A stretch of 19,135 nt of DNA from JAKITW01 sp041598875 (GTDB taxonomy: Bacteria > Desulfobacterota > Desulfobulbia > Desulfobulbales > BM004), in assembly GCA_041598875.1 (NCBI GenBank), contig JBFHXP010000042.1:1-19135 (forward strand), read 5' to 3'. The position numbers and the translations under genes were made by a program. Each line of letters starts with the position of its first letter. Positions within the stretch are counted from its first letter, which is position 1. Below, piece by piece: positions 8,433-14,823 of the stretch. The notes under the pieces were generated by a model. It saw nothing but the letters and a program-made list of their open reading frames with translations, made no database searches and was not told the DNA's origin.

Positions 8433-8468
8433 AAAAATGAACCGGAAGGCGCCTGTTCGCGCCTCCCG
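8433..8468 (-). terminator. Intrinsic terminator of htpG
   Basis: Read on the minus strand: CGGGAGGCGC, a 6-base loop, then GCGCCTTCCG, a 10-bp stem with one G-U pair, followed by GTTCATTTTT. It lies about 85 bases after the htpG stop and only 25 bases before the lipoprotein start, so it could also act as a leader attenuator for that operon. Confidence 0.6.
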
Positions 8469-8489
8469 TGATTCAATTTTGCAGGCAGG

Positions 8490-8515
8490 AAAGGATATCG
8501 CGATCACCATCCTTT
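8490..8515. repeat. Small inverted repeat between htpG and the lipoprotein gene
   Basis: AAAGGAT (8490-8496) and ATCCTTT (8509-8515) form 7-bp arms around a 12-base loop. The palindrome ATCGCGAT spans the junction of the left arm and the loop. No U-tract follows on the minus strand, so it is not a good htpG terminator. It may be an operator; no function is shown. Confidence 0.3.
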
Positions 8516-8551
8516 TTCAATAGATTATCTCGTGTCCATCCGGAAAGTCCT

Positions 8552-10444
8552 TTATTGCGGCTGGGCAAGACGTTCGAGAATCCGGTAGCTGCGCTCCACC
8601 ATCTTGCGGGAATCCACCACCAGCCCGGCCTGAATCAGCGCATTGTCAAGAATCTGTTCAGCAATGCTCTGGGCCATGGCCTGATCGCGCTCACGGAGCC
8701 CGGCCAGGCTTCTGATCAGGGGATGGCCGGTGTTGATCTCGAGATTCTTGGCGCCGATTTCCGGCGCCTCCTTGCCCCGGGAGAGGTTGGCCGCCTGCAT
8801 CACCCGCTCCATGGTGCTGGTCATGAAGTGGTCTGGATTGACGACCATGGCCGGGCTGTCCACCAGTCTCCGGGAAACAACAACCTCTTTTATCCGTTCA
8901 CCCAGGGTCTCCTTGAGCCAGGAGGTAAGACTGGAAACATCCCCTTCGGCCATGGCCGTTTCACTGGATTTTTCAGCTTCTCCGGACTCGGCCGCGCCTT
9001 GCGGGAGCTCGATATCCGACCGGTCGGCGGAAACGAGCTTTCTGCCGTCAAACTCGACCAGGTGGTTCATGACAAAATCGTCAATAGGTTCAAGGGTATA
9101 GAGGATCTCGATTTCCCGCTTGGCAAAGGCCTCCACATAGGGCCCGGTTTCTATGGCTGCCCGGTTCGGGCCGTTGATATAGTATATCTCCTTCTGCCCC
9201 TCGCCCATCCGCTCGACATACTCCTTCAGGGAGACCGGTTTTCCGCTTTCCGACTTTGAGGACTCAAAACGAAGAAGCCTGGCGATCTCATCACGGTAGA
9301 GATAGTCAGAGGTGGCGCCCTCTTTCAGGTAAATGCCAAAATTATTCCAGAACTTCAGATATTTTTCCGGATCCTCAGCTGCCTGCTCCTCAAGGAATTT
9401 CAGGAATTTTCTGGTCAGAACCTTTTTCAGCTTGGCAACAAGGGAGCTGTCCTGCAGGGCCTGGCGGGAGATATTCAGGGGGAGGTCCTCGCTGTCAACC
9501 ACCCCTTTGAGAAAGCGGAGCCATTCCGGGAGAATGGTCTCGCTGTGCTGCTCGATAAGCACCTTCTGGCAGTAAAGGTTGACGCCGGCCGTTGTCCGGC
9601 CGAAACCCATGATCTCGATATTCTCCTGGGGCACAAAGAGCAGGGCATTGATCGCCAGGGGGGCATCGGCGGTAAAGTGAAGGCGGTACCAGGGATCATC
9701 AAAGGCATTGCCGATGAACTTGTAAAACTCGGCATACTCCTCATCTTTGATCTCCGCCTTGTTTCTGGTCCACAGGGCCTGGACCGTGTTTATCATCTCG
9801 CCGGCGACCTTGATCGGAAAGGAGACAAAGTTGGAGTACTCGGTAACTATCCGCTTGATCCTTGCCGCGTCGGCAAATTCATGGGCATCATCCTTCAGCT
9901 CGATGATGATCCTGGTGCCGCGCCGGATTCCCGGGGCCGGGGCAATGGTATAACTGCCCTCGCCATCGGAAGACCACTCATGGCCCTCGGCATCGGGACG
10001 GTAGGAGCGGGAAAGGACCCGGACCTTTTTTCCGGCCATGAATGCCGAATAAAAACCCACCCCGAACTGACCGATAAGGCTGACATCCTTTCTCGCCGCC
10101 TCGGTGAGCTGGGTAAAAAAGGTCTTGGACCCGGAATGGGCAATGGTTCCGAGATTGGCGTCCAGCTCCTCGCGGGTCATTCCGATACCGGTATCGGTAA
10201 TGGTAAGGGTATGGTTGGTGGCATCGACCTCGAGGTTTATCTCCATGGGAACATGGCTGTCAAAGGTTTCTTCCTCAAGAAGACTCTGGTGGCGGTATTT
10301 TTCCAGCGCGTCCGCGGCATTGGAAATGAGTTCGCGGACAAATATTTCCCGTTTGGTGTACAGGGAGTGGATAACGATATCGAGAAGCTTCTTGACTTCG
10401 GCCTGGAATTCTCTGGTTTCAGCTGCTCTGTTTTCTGCAGTCAT
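8552..10444 (-). CDS. htpG: Molecular chaperone HtpG (bacterial Hsp90)
   Basis: ATP-dependent cytoplasmic chaperone, active as a dimer, that remodels client proteins with the DnaK system. The 630-residue length is typical (E. coli 624). The N-terminal GHKL ATPase domain shows ELISNAADAL (38-47) with catalytic Glu38 and Mg-binding Asn42, DTGIGMT (84-90), GTIAHSGSK (99-107) and the lid/glycine motif GQFGVGFYSAF (125-135). The middle domain contains LPLNISRQALQ with the ATP-contacting Arg, and the C-terminal dimerisation domain is complete. The ATG is preceded by AAGGAGAG at good spacing. It stands alone on the minus strand between a 297-base regulatory region upstream and an intrinsic terminator downstream. 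I see no CIRCE element and no clear heat-shock sigma promoter; a standard promoter with a hairpin at its start site is annotated separately. Confidence 0.97.
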   Translation of the reverse strand: MTAENRAAETREFQAEVKKLLDIVIHSLYTKREIFVRELISNAADALEKYRHQSLLEEETFDSHVPMEINLEVDATNHTLTITDTGIGMTREELDANLGTIAHSGSKTFFTQLTEAARKDVSLIGQFGVGFYSAFMAGKKVRVLSRSYRPDAEGHEWSSDGEGSYTIAPAPGIRRGTRIIIELKDDAHEFADAARIKRIVTEYSNFVSFPIKVAGEMINTVQALWTRNKAEIKDEEYAEFYKFIGNAFDDPWYRLHFTADAPLAINALLFVPQENIEIMGFGRTTAGVNLYCQKVLIEQHSETILPEWLRFLKGVVDSEDLPLNISRQALQDSSLVAKLKKVLTRKFLKFLEEQAAEDPEKYLKFWNNFGIYLKEGATSDYLYRDEIARLLRFESSKSESGKPVSLKEYVERMGEGQKEIYYINGPNRAAIETGPYVEAFAKREIEILYTLEPIDDFVMNHLVEFDGRKLVSADRSDIELPQGAAESGEAEKSSETAMAEGDVSSLTSWLKETLGERIKEVVVSRRLVDSPAMVVNPDHFMTSTMERVMQAANLSRGKEAPEIGAKNLEINTGHPLIRSLAGLRERDQAMAQSIAEQILDNALIQAGLVVDSRKMVERSYRILERLAQPQ

Positions 10445-10627
10445 GGATACGTCTCTCCTTACGGTTTAAATCTGGAAATGGACTCGCTTTTACCACTGTT
10501 GACATACGTTCATCTGTTGATTTTTCCCTGGATCTGGGCAAGAATGATCTCCAGGAGTGGGAAAATAACCGGATGAATTCCGAGTTTTCGGTATGCGTAA
10601 AAAAACCTTGCCACTCTGTGCCTCTCT

Positions 10628-10651
10628 GTCTTGAGCGCGCCGGCTCAAGAC
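10628..10651. repeat. Perfect 9-bp inverted repeat at the predicted htpG transcript start
   Basis: GTCTTGAGC (10628-10636), a 6-base loop, then GCTCAAGAC (10643-10651). It begins about seven bases downstream of the predicted htpG -10 box, so it could be an operator overlapping the start site or a hairpin at the very 5' end of the htpG mRNA. No U-run follows on either strand, so a terminator role is unlikely. Confidence 0.6.
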
Positions 10652-10658
10652 CGAAAGT

Positions 10659-10686
10659 AATGTAATCATCATCCCCACCCTGTCAA
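10659..10686 (-). promoter_or_regulatory. Predicted htpG promoter
   Basis: On the minus strand: a perfect -35 TTGACA (10686-10681), a 16-base spacer, and -10 TACATT (10664-10659, four of six consensus bases). Transcription would start near 10652 and give a leader of roughly 205 bases before the htpG ATG. This is a pattern match only. Confidence 0.45.
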
Positions 10687-10688
10687 GA

Positions 10689-10718
10689 TTGAAACAATAC
10701 AGGAGACAACTCTCTAAT
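10689..10718 (+). promoter_or_regulatory. Predicted promoter of the phosphoesterase-hemG operon
   Basis: TTGAAA (10689-10694), an 18-base spacer, and TCTAAT (10713-10718, five of six consensus bases). The start site would fall near 10725, leaving a short leader that carries the AAAAGGAG ribosome binding site. Its -35 is two bases from the -35 of the divergent htpG promoter. Confidence 0.45.
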
Positions 10719-10741
10719 TTTTTTTAGAAAAGGAGTATGCC

Positions 10742-11392
10742 GTGGACATCGTTTCCTTTGGTGACATCCACATGGACATCAAGGCCATTGGTGCAGTGGA
10801 ACCTCTCAAACGGGCCGACCTGGTGGTGGTAACAGGAGACCTTACCAACTACGGCGGGCGCGGGGATGCGCTGCAGGTGATTGACGCCCTTCGCCTGTAC
10901 AGTGGACAGCTGCTGGTTCTGCCGGGAAATCTGGATCAGCTGGAGGTTCTTGATTTCCTGGAAGGGGAAAAGATCTCCCTGCACGGCAGGGGGCAGATCA
11001 TCAACACCGTGGGCATCTTCGGGGTGGGCGGCTCCAATATCACACCCTTCAACACCCCCATTGAATTCACTGAGCAGGAGCTTGACGGCCTGCTTGAGAC
11101 CGGTTACGCCCAGGTGGCCGGGGCTCAGTACACCATACTCGTCTCCCATGCCCCCCCCTTTGGCACAACAACCGACGTCCTGGCCAACGGGGCCCACGCC
11201 GGCAGCCCGGCGGTTCGAGCATTTATTGAAAAGAGGCAGCCCGATCTCTGCATCACCGGCCATATCCACGAGGCAAAGGGCAGGGACCGGATCGGCAGAA
11301 CCGAAATTATTAACCCCGGCATGATCGGCCATGGCGGCTGGGTTGAAATTTCGTGCACTCCGGAAAATCTCACCGCACACCTCCAGGGGTAG
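10742..11392 (+). CDS. Calcineurin-like metallophosphoesterase
   Basis: A 216-residue single-domain metallophosphoesterase, probably cytoplasmic because no signal peptide or membrane segment is visible. Dimetal-site motifs appear in order: GDIH (D8, H10), TGDLTNYG (D33), PGNLD (N63), SHAPP (H136) and GHIHE (H174, H176). The usual GNHD motif reads GNLD: the metal-binding Asn is kept but the catalytic His position is Leu, which is seen in some subfamilies and may alter substrate range. The start is a GTG six bases after AAAAGGAG; a nearby ATG at 10737 is out of frame. hemG follows four bases after its stop, so the two are almost certainly co-transcribed. The substrate is unknown; a phosphodiester or a nucleotide is possible. 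Confidence 0.88.
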   Translation: MDIVSFGDIHMDIKAIGAVEPLKRADLVVVTGDLTNYGGRGDALQVIDALRLYSGQLLVLPGNLDQLEVLDFLEGEKISLHGRGQIINTVGIFGVGGSNITPFNTPIEFTEQELDGLLETGYAQVAGAQYTILVSHAPPFGTTTDVLANGAHAGSPAVRAFIEKRQPDLCITGHIHEAKGRDRIGRTEIINPGMIGHGGWVEISCTPENLTAHLQG

Positions 11393-11396
11393 GAAT

Positions 11397-12788
11397 ATGG
11401 AACATACATACGATCTGATTATTGTCGGTGCCGGACTGTCCGGGCTCTCTCTGGCCCATTTCTATCGCAAGCTGAACCCGGAGGCGGATATCCTTCTTCT
11501 GGAAAAGGGTCTCCGGCCCGGAGGCGCCATCCGCACATTCAGCCGGGACGGGTATCTTGCCGAGTGGGGGGCCCACGGTTTTCTTGATAATTCAGAGGCC
11601 AGCCGGGAGATCCTTGCCGATACCGGACTGGACCGGGTGGCACAGCGGGCTCCCCTGGGCAGTTTTGTCCGCTACATCTGCAGGCGGGGCAAACTGGTGA
11701 TGATTCCCCAGAGTCCGGGCAGAATCATCGCCTCTTCGATTCTCCCCCTTTCCGCCAAGCTCCGGGTCCTGGGAGAATTGTGGAAAAAACCTCTGGCTGG
11801 CGAACAAACGGTCAGTCGCTGGATAGAACACCGTTTCGGCCCGGCGATACTCCCCTTTGCCGATGCGGTTTTCACCGGTACCTATGCCGGGGATATCAAC
11901 CGGCTCTGCATAGACGCGGTCCTGCCCGGCATCCGGGGCCTGGAGATGGAACACGGCTCGGTACTCCGGGGGTTTATCGGGAAACGCCGGAAAAAAAAGA
12001 AGGACACTAAAGGAAAAAAGGAGTTGCCGGCCATGATCAGTTTTCCCGAGGGAATGGGCAGACTGGTGGACGTGCTGGCTGAAGACAGGGAAATCCGCTA
12101 CGACGCCGAGGCAAACCAACTCAAGGTAACGGAAAAGGGTGCCTGGCAGGTGGTGACCGGCAATGAGAGTTTCACCGGACACTCGGTGGCAGTGGCCCTG
12201 TCGGTGAACCAGACCCTGGCCCTTCTCTCCACCTCTGGTTTTCCCAAGCCCGGGGCCCCTCCCCTGGCCGAGGCCCGGATTGCCAACGTGGTCATGGGAT
12301 TCACCGATACCGCGAAAATCCCCTTTGGCTTCGGATATCTGGCCCCTGAGGAGGAGAACCGTTTTGCCCTTGGCGCCCTTTTTTCCACCCACATGTTTCC
12401 CGGCAGGGCCCCCCTCGGGCGGCACATGGTCGAGGTTCTGGTTGGCGGCCGCCGCCACCCTGAACGGCTCGCGATGAACGACGAGGAACTGGTCAGCCAA
12501 TGTTATGCCGACCTCAAGCAGCTCCTTGATCTTCCTGATCCGCCCTGTTTTACCCGGGTACTCCGCCCCGAAAGCGGTATTCCCCAGCTTGAGATGGGCG
12601 CGCCCCGGCTCCAGTCCTGGCGCCGGGACCTGATGCGGAAAATGCCCGGCCTCTATATAGGGGGGTTCGGCTGGGAGGGAATTGGAATCAATGACATGAC
12701 CAAGACCGCCCGGGATCTGGCGGCCCTGATAAAAAAGGGCGGCTCCCATCTGAAGGAAGCCGCCTCGGTGAAAAATATTTATTTTTAG
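11397..12788 (+). CDS. hemG: Protoporphyrinogen oxidase (HemY/PPOX type)
   Basis: FAD enzyme that oxidises protoporphyrinogen IX to protoporphyrin IX, the penultimate step of haem synthesis. The 463-residue protein starts with the dinucleotide-binding motif IIVGAGLSGLS (8-18), the ribose-binding acidic residue in LLLEKG (E36) and the family's GGAIRTF, then AEWGAHGF. The centre has TGTYAGDI and the lysine-rich linker KRRKKKKDTKGKK before SFPEGMGRLVDVLA, as in other PPOX proteins. The C-terminal FAD-contact region reads YIGGFGWEGIGINDMTKTA. The ATG follows AGGGGTAGGA; an in-frame ATG at 11331 lies inside the phosphoesterase gene and is not preferred. The gene is placed directly behind the metallophosphoesterase. 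HemY-type enzymes usually use oxygen; if the host is an anaerobe, another acceptor is implied. The symbol hemY is also used. Confidence 0.93.
   Translation: MEHTYDLIIVGAGLSGLSLAHFYRKLNPEADILLLEKGLRPGGAIRTFSRDGYLAEWGAHGFLDNSEASREILADTGLDRVAQRAPLGSFVRYICRRGKLVMIPQSPGRIIASSILPLSAKLRVLGELWKKPLAGEQTVSRWIEHRFGPAILPFADAVFTGTYAGDINRLCIDAVLPGIRGLEMEHGSVLRGFIGKRRKKKKDTKGKKELPAMISFPEGMGRLVDVLAEDREIRYDAEANQLKVTEKGAWQVVTGNESFTGHSVAVALSVNQTLALLSTSGFPKPGAPPLAEARIANVVMGFTDTAKIPFGFGYLAPEEENRFALGALFSTHMFPGRAPLGRHMVEVLVGGRRHPERLAMNDEELVSQCYADLKQLLDLPDPPCFTRVLRPESGIPQLEMGAPRLQSWRRDLMRKMPGLYIGGFGWEGIGINDMTKTARDLAALIKKGGSHLKEAASVKNIYF
12731..12764 (-). terminator. Intrinsic terminator of dnaA, inside the 3' end of hemG
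   Basis: Read on the minus strand: GGCGGCTTCC, a 7-base loop, GGGAGCCGCC (10-bp stem with one T-G pair), then CTTTTTT. It is well formed for transcripts coming from dnaA. On the plus strand the same hairpin has a mismatch and its T-rich stretch lies further away, so it is a poorer terminator for hemG. Confidence 0.7.
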
Positions 12789-12873
12789 TGTTGTGCGAAC
12801 CTGAGTACGGCGAGCACATACTTCTGCGGATCGACTACCGAGATTTTTAAAAAGTGGCGTTTCCGGATGAAAA

Positions 12874-14184
12874 CTATTTATTCATCTTTTCAGCAAGAAG
12901 CTCCACCTGGCCGCGGACACTGCCGTTTCTCGCCATGGCCTCGGTAATCACCTTTATGGAGTGCAGAACCGTTGAATGATCGCGGTTGAACGCGGAGCCG
13001 ATTTCCGCCAGCCCCTGATTGGTGTATTTCCGGGCCAGATACATGGAGACCTGGCGGGGGAAGGCGATGGACTTCTTGCGGGATCTGGAGATCATGTCGC
13101 TGACGCTGATCTTGAACTGCGCGGCCATGAAGTCACGGATGTTTTCAGCGGTAAAATCCTGGGCGCGGCCCACAATTTCCTCAACGATCTGCCGGACCAT
13201 CTTCAGGTCGGGAGTGGATCTGGTCAGGGTGCACTTGGCCTTGAGGCCGACAATCGCGCTCTCCACCAGCCTGATGTCGCCGCGAATCTGCTGGGCCAGG
13301 TACTCGACCAGGTCCTCTTCCAGCCGCAGGTTGCAGTTTATGGATTTACGGCGGATAATCCTCCGCCTGGTCGCCACGTCGGGAGGATTGATTGTAGCGA
13401 TAAGCCCGGCCGACATCCGCGACCGGAAGCCGCTGTCAATACTGGCCAGATCCCGGGGGGCATTGGCGCCGGTCAGGATGATCCTTTTTCCCGCCTTGAG
13501 TAAAACATCCAGCAATTCGTTCAGTTCTTCCTGGGTCTTGTTTTTCCCCTTCAGGGTGTGCACATCTTCGAGGAGCAACACGTCGCAATGACGGTGGTAC
13601 TTTTCCTTGAAGGTATCCATGCAGTTTGTTTTTATACCGCTGACCATCTCGGCGCTGAACTGCTGGGCAGTGAGATAATGGAGCCTGGTTCCCGGTGACA
13701 TACTGAGAACATTATGGGCCACCGCATGGGTAAGATGGCTTTTGCCAAGACCGGTGCCGGCATTTATATAGAGATAGGAGCCCAGGGAGTCGTCTCCCTT
13801 GGCAATTGCCTGGCAGGCGGACTGGGCCAGGGAATTGCTCTCACCGACCATGAACTCATCAAAGGTAAACCGGGGATGAAGTGAGCGGACGCACTGTTTG
13901 ATCTCCGGCATGGTCGGCAGACGAAGCTGTTCCATGGCCTGCGGCTTGGGAGATGGAGAGGCGGTCAGCTGGACAGTAACAGCGGAATTACTGCACGCGG
14001 CAGCGGTTTTTTTAATCAGATCAAGGTAGTTTTCCGAAACCCAGGCGCAGAAAAACCGATCCGGGCCGATCAATGTCATGGTGGAGTCATCTGTCTGGCT
14101 GCAGATCAAGGGGTCTATCCACAGGTTGAACATGGTTTCTGAAACACTTTCCTTCAGTTCCCTTCTAACGTTATCCCAAAGCAT
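12874..14184 (-). CDS. dnaA: Chromosomal replication initiator DnaA
   Basis: AAA+ protein that binds DnaA boxes and opens the replication origin. It has 436 residues with a short linker. Domain I (1-75) begins MLWDNVRREL. Domain III has Walker A AGTGLGKSH (142-150), a Walker B reading DVLLLEDVH (201-209) where most DnaA proteins have LLIDDIQF, sensor I IILTGAN (235-241), the arginine-finger region SGFRSRMSAGL (251-261) and sensor II GDIRLVESA (302-310). Domain IV has FPRQVSMYLARKYT (375-388) and the DNA-binding signature FNRDHSTVLHS (399-409), one residue shorter than the common FGGRDHTTV form. Core residues (Lys148, Asp207, the arginines) are kept, so it should be functional. The ATG has only a weak GGGG ribosome binding site. 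A good promoter is at 14395-14423 and an intrinsic terminator at 12731-12764. Whether it is the only DnaA in the genome cannot be seen here. Confidence 0.95.
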   Translation of the reverse strand: MLWDNVRRELKESVSETMFNLWIDPLICSQTDDSTMTLIGPDRFFCAWVSENYLDLIKKTAAACSNSAVTVQLTASPSPKPQAMEQLRLPTMPEIKQCVRSLHPRFTFDEFMVGESNSLAQSACQAIAKGDDSLGSYLYINAGTGLGKSHLTHAVAHNVLSMSPGTRLHYLTAQQFSAEMVSGIKTNCMDTFKEKYHRHCDVLLLEDVHTLKGKNKTQEELNELLDVLLKAGKRIILTGANAPRDLASIDSGFRSRMSAGLIATINPPDVATRRRIIRRKSINCNLRLEEDLVEYLAQQIRGDIRLVESAIVGLKAKCTLTRSTPDLKMVRQIVEEIVGRAQDFTAENIRDFMAAQFKISVSDMISRSRKKSIAFPRQVSMYLARKYTNQGLAEIGSAFNRDHSTVLHSIKVITEAMARNGSVRGQVELLAEKMNK

Positions 14185-14394
14185 AACAGCCCCAATTTAG
14201 GTAAACTTGAACCAAAAATTACGATCAACCGACGCAGGGGTCATCGATACCCTCCGGAACAGCAGATCCGGCAGCATTTCACGATGATCAAATCCGTGCG
14301 GAGTGCACATAAAAAAAATATTTCCTGTAATGAATAAATCCTTGAGTGTCCAACGACCAGATGAAACATTTTTCCGCGTCTCATTTGTGATGAC

Positions 14395-14423
14395 TTTTTA
14401 GTGAAAGTTGCGTTCTCTGTCAA
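14395..14423 (-). promoter_or_regulatory. Predicted dnaA promoter
   Basis: On the minus strand: a perfect -35 TTGACA (14423-14418), a 17-base spacer, and -10 TAAAAA (14400-14395, four of six consensus bases). It implies a leader of about 200 bases before the dnaA ATG. The DnaA-box-like 9-mers lie just upstream, a suitable place for autoregulation. Confidence 0.45.
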
Positions 14424-14464
14424 AGACGATTTTGGAAAAATTTTCCCTCTTCACTCTCGCGGTT

Positions 14465-14488
14465 TTCAACAAGAGATCCGCTGTTGAA
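14465..14488. repeat. 7-bp inverted repeat TTCAACA / TGTTGAA
   Basis: TTCAACA (14465-14471) and TGTTGAA (14482-14488) with a 10-base gap. It places two DnaA-box-like 9-mers in opposite orientation about 40 bases upstream of the predicted dnaA -35 box. Confidence 0.5.
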
Positions 14489-14578
14489 TAAGGTCGTAAT
14501 TTCACAATTTCCGCTCTCTAATCCCTCGAAAACCCGCCTCTTTTTTTGAAAAATGAAATTGTTTTATAATACTGTACC

Positions 14579-14628
14579 GTTATGAGATGGGCTGAGAAGT
14601 TATCAACAGAGTGCTGAATTCTCATAAC
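14579..14628. repeat. Perfect 9-bp inverted repeat centred on TTATCAACA
   Basis: GTTATGAGA (14579-14587) and TCTCATAAC (14620-14628) are separated by 32 bases. The near-consensus DnaA box TTATCAACA (14600-14608) lies almost exactly at the centre of symmetry (box centre 14604, repeat centre 14603.5). Confidence 0.6.
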
Positions 14629-14647
14629 TCAACCAATCTCCATTTTA

Positions 14648-14675
14648 CTCAAAATTTCTCCTGATTCCTCAAAAT
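14648..14675. repeat. 8-bp direct repeat CTCAAAAT with 20-bp period
   Basis: CTCAAAAT occurs at 14648-14655 and 14668-14675, two helical turns apart and in the same orientation, next to the box-centred inverted repeat. It could be a paired protein-binding site or chance in AT-rich DNA. Confidence 0.35.
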
Positions 14676-14787
14676 ATGCCTTTCGCATAGAGAATTTTTC
14701 CAGGGGAGCCGTCCGCAAAATCACGCAGAATTAAGACATACCACAATGTGATATCCGGAAACATTTTAAACCAAGGAATACAGCGCC

Positions 14788-14811
14788 GAAAAACCAGCCG
14801 GAAAATCCGAC
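14788..14811 (-). terminator. Possible terminator of comF
   Basis: Read on the minus strand: GTCGG, ATTTT loop, CCGGC (5-bp stem with one G-T pair), then TGGTTTTTC, 13 bases after the comF stop. The stem is short, so this is tentative. Confidence 0.3.
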
Positions 14812-14823
14812 GCGCTAGGGAAA

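Larger units (their letters stand above)
14185..14823. other. AT-rich non-coding region upstream of dnaA; candidate DnaA-binding or origin region
   Basis: No credible gene lies in these 639 bases, which are visibly richer in A and T than the flanking genes. Three 9-mers fit TWWTCAACA: TTTTCAACA at 14463-14471, TATTCAACA on the minus strand at 14482-14490, and TTATCAACA at 14600-14608. The last is one base from the classic box TTATCCACA. A T/A-rich stretch (14541-14570) could be an unwinding element. A 9-bp inverted repeat and an 8-bp direct repeat lie nearby. Position next to dnaA fits an origin or an autoregulatory region, but the box number is small and no dnaN is adjacent. Confidence 0.4.

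Noticed and set aside
10490..10678. A 62-residue minus-strand frame in the htpG upstream region
   Set aside because: It runs through the palindrome and promoter-like sequences, with no support as a gene.
10445..10741. CIRCE element or heat-shock sigma promoter for htpG
   Set aside because: No TTAGCACTC-N9-GAGTGCTAA and no CTTGAAA/CCCCAT pair found; the palindrome present is different in sequence and spacing.
14241..14423. A 60-residue minus-strand frame upstream of dnaA
   Set aside because: It overlaps the predicted dnaA promoter, has no clear ribosome binding site and no family features.
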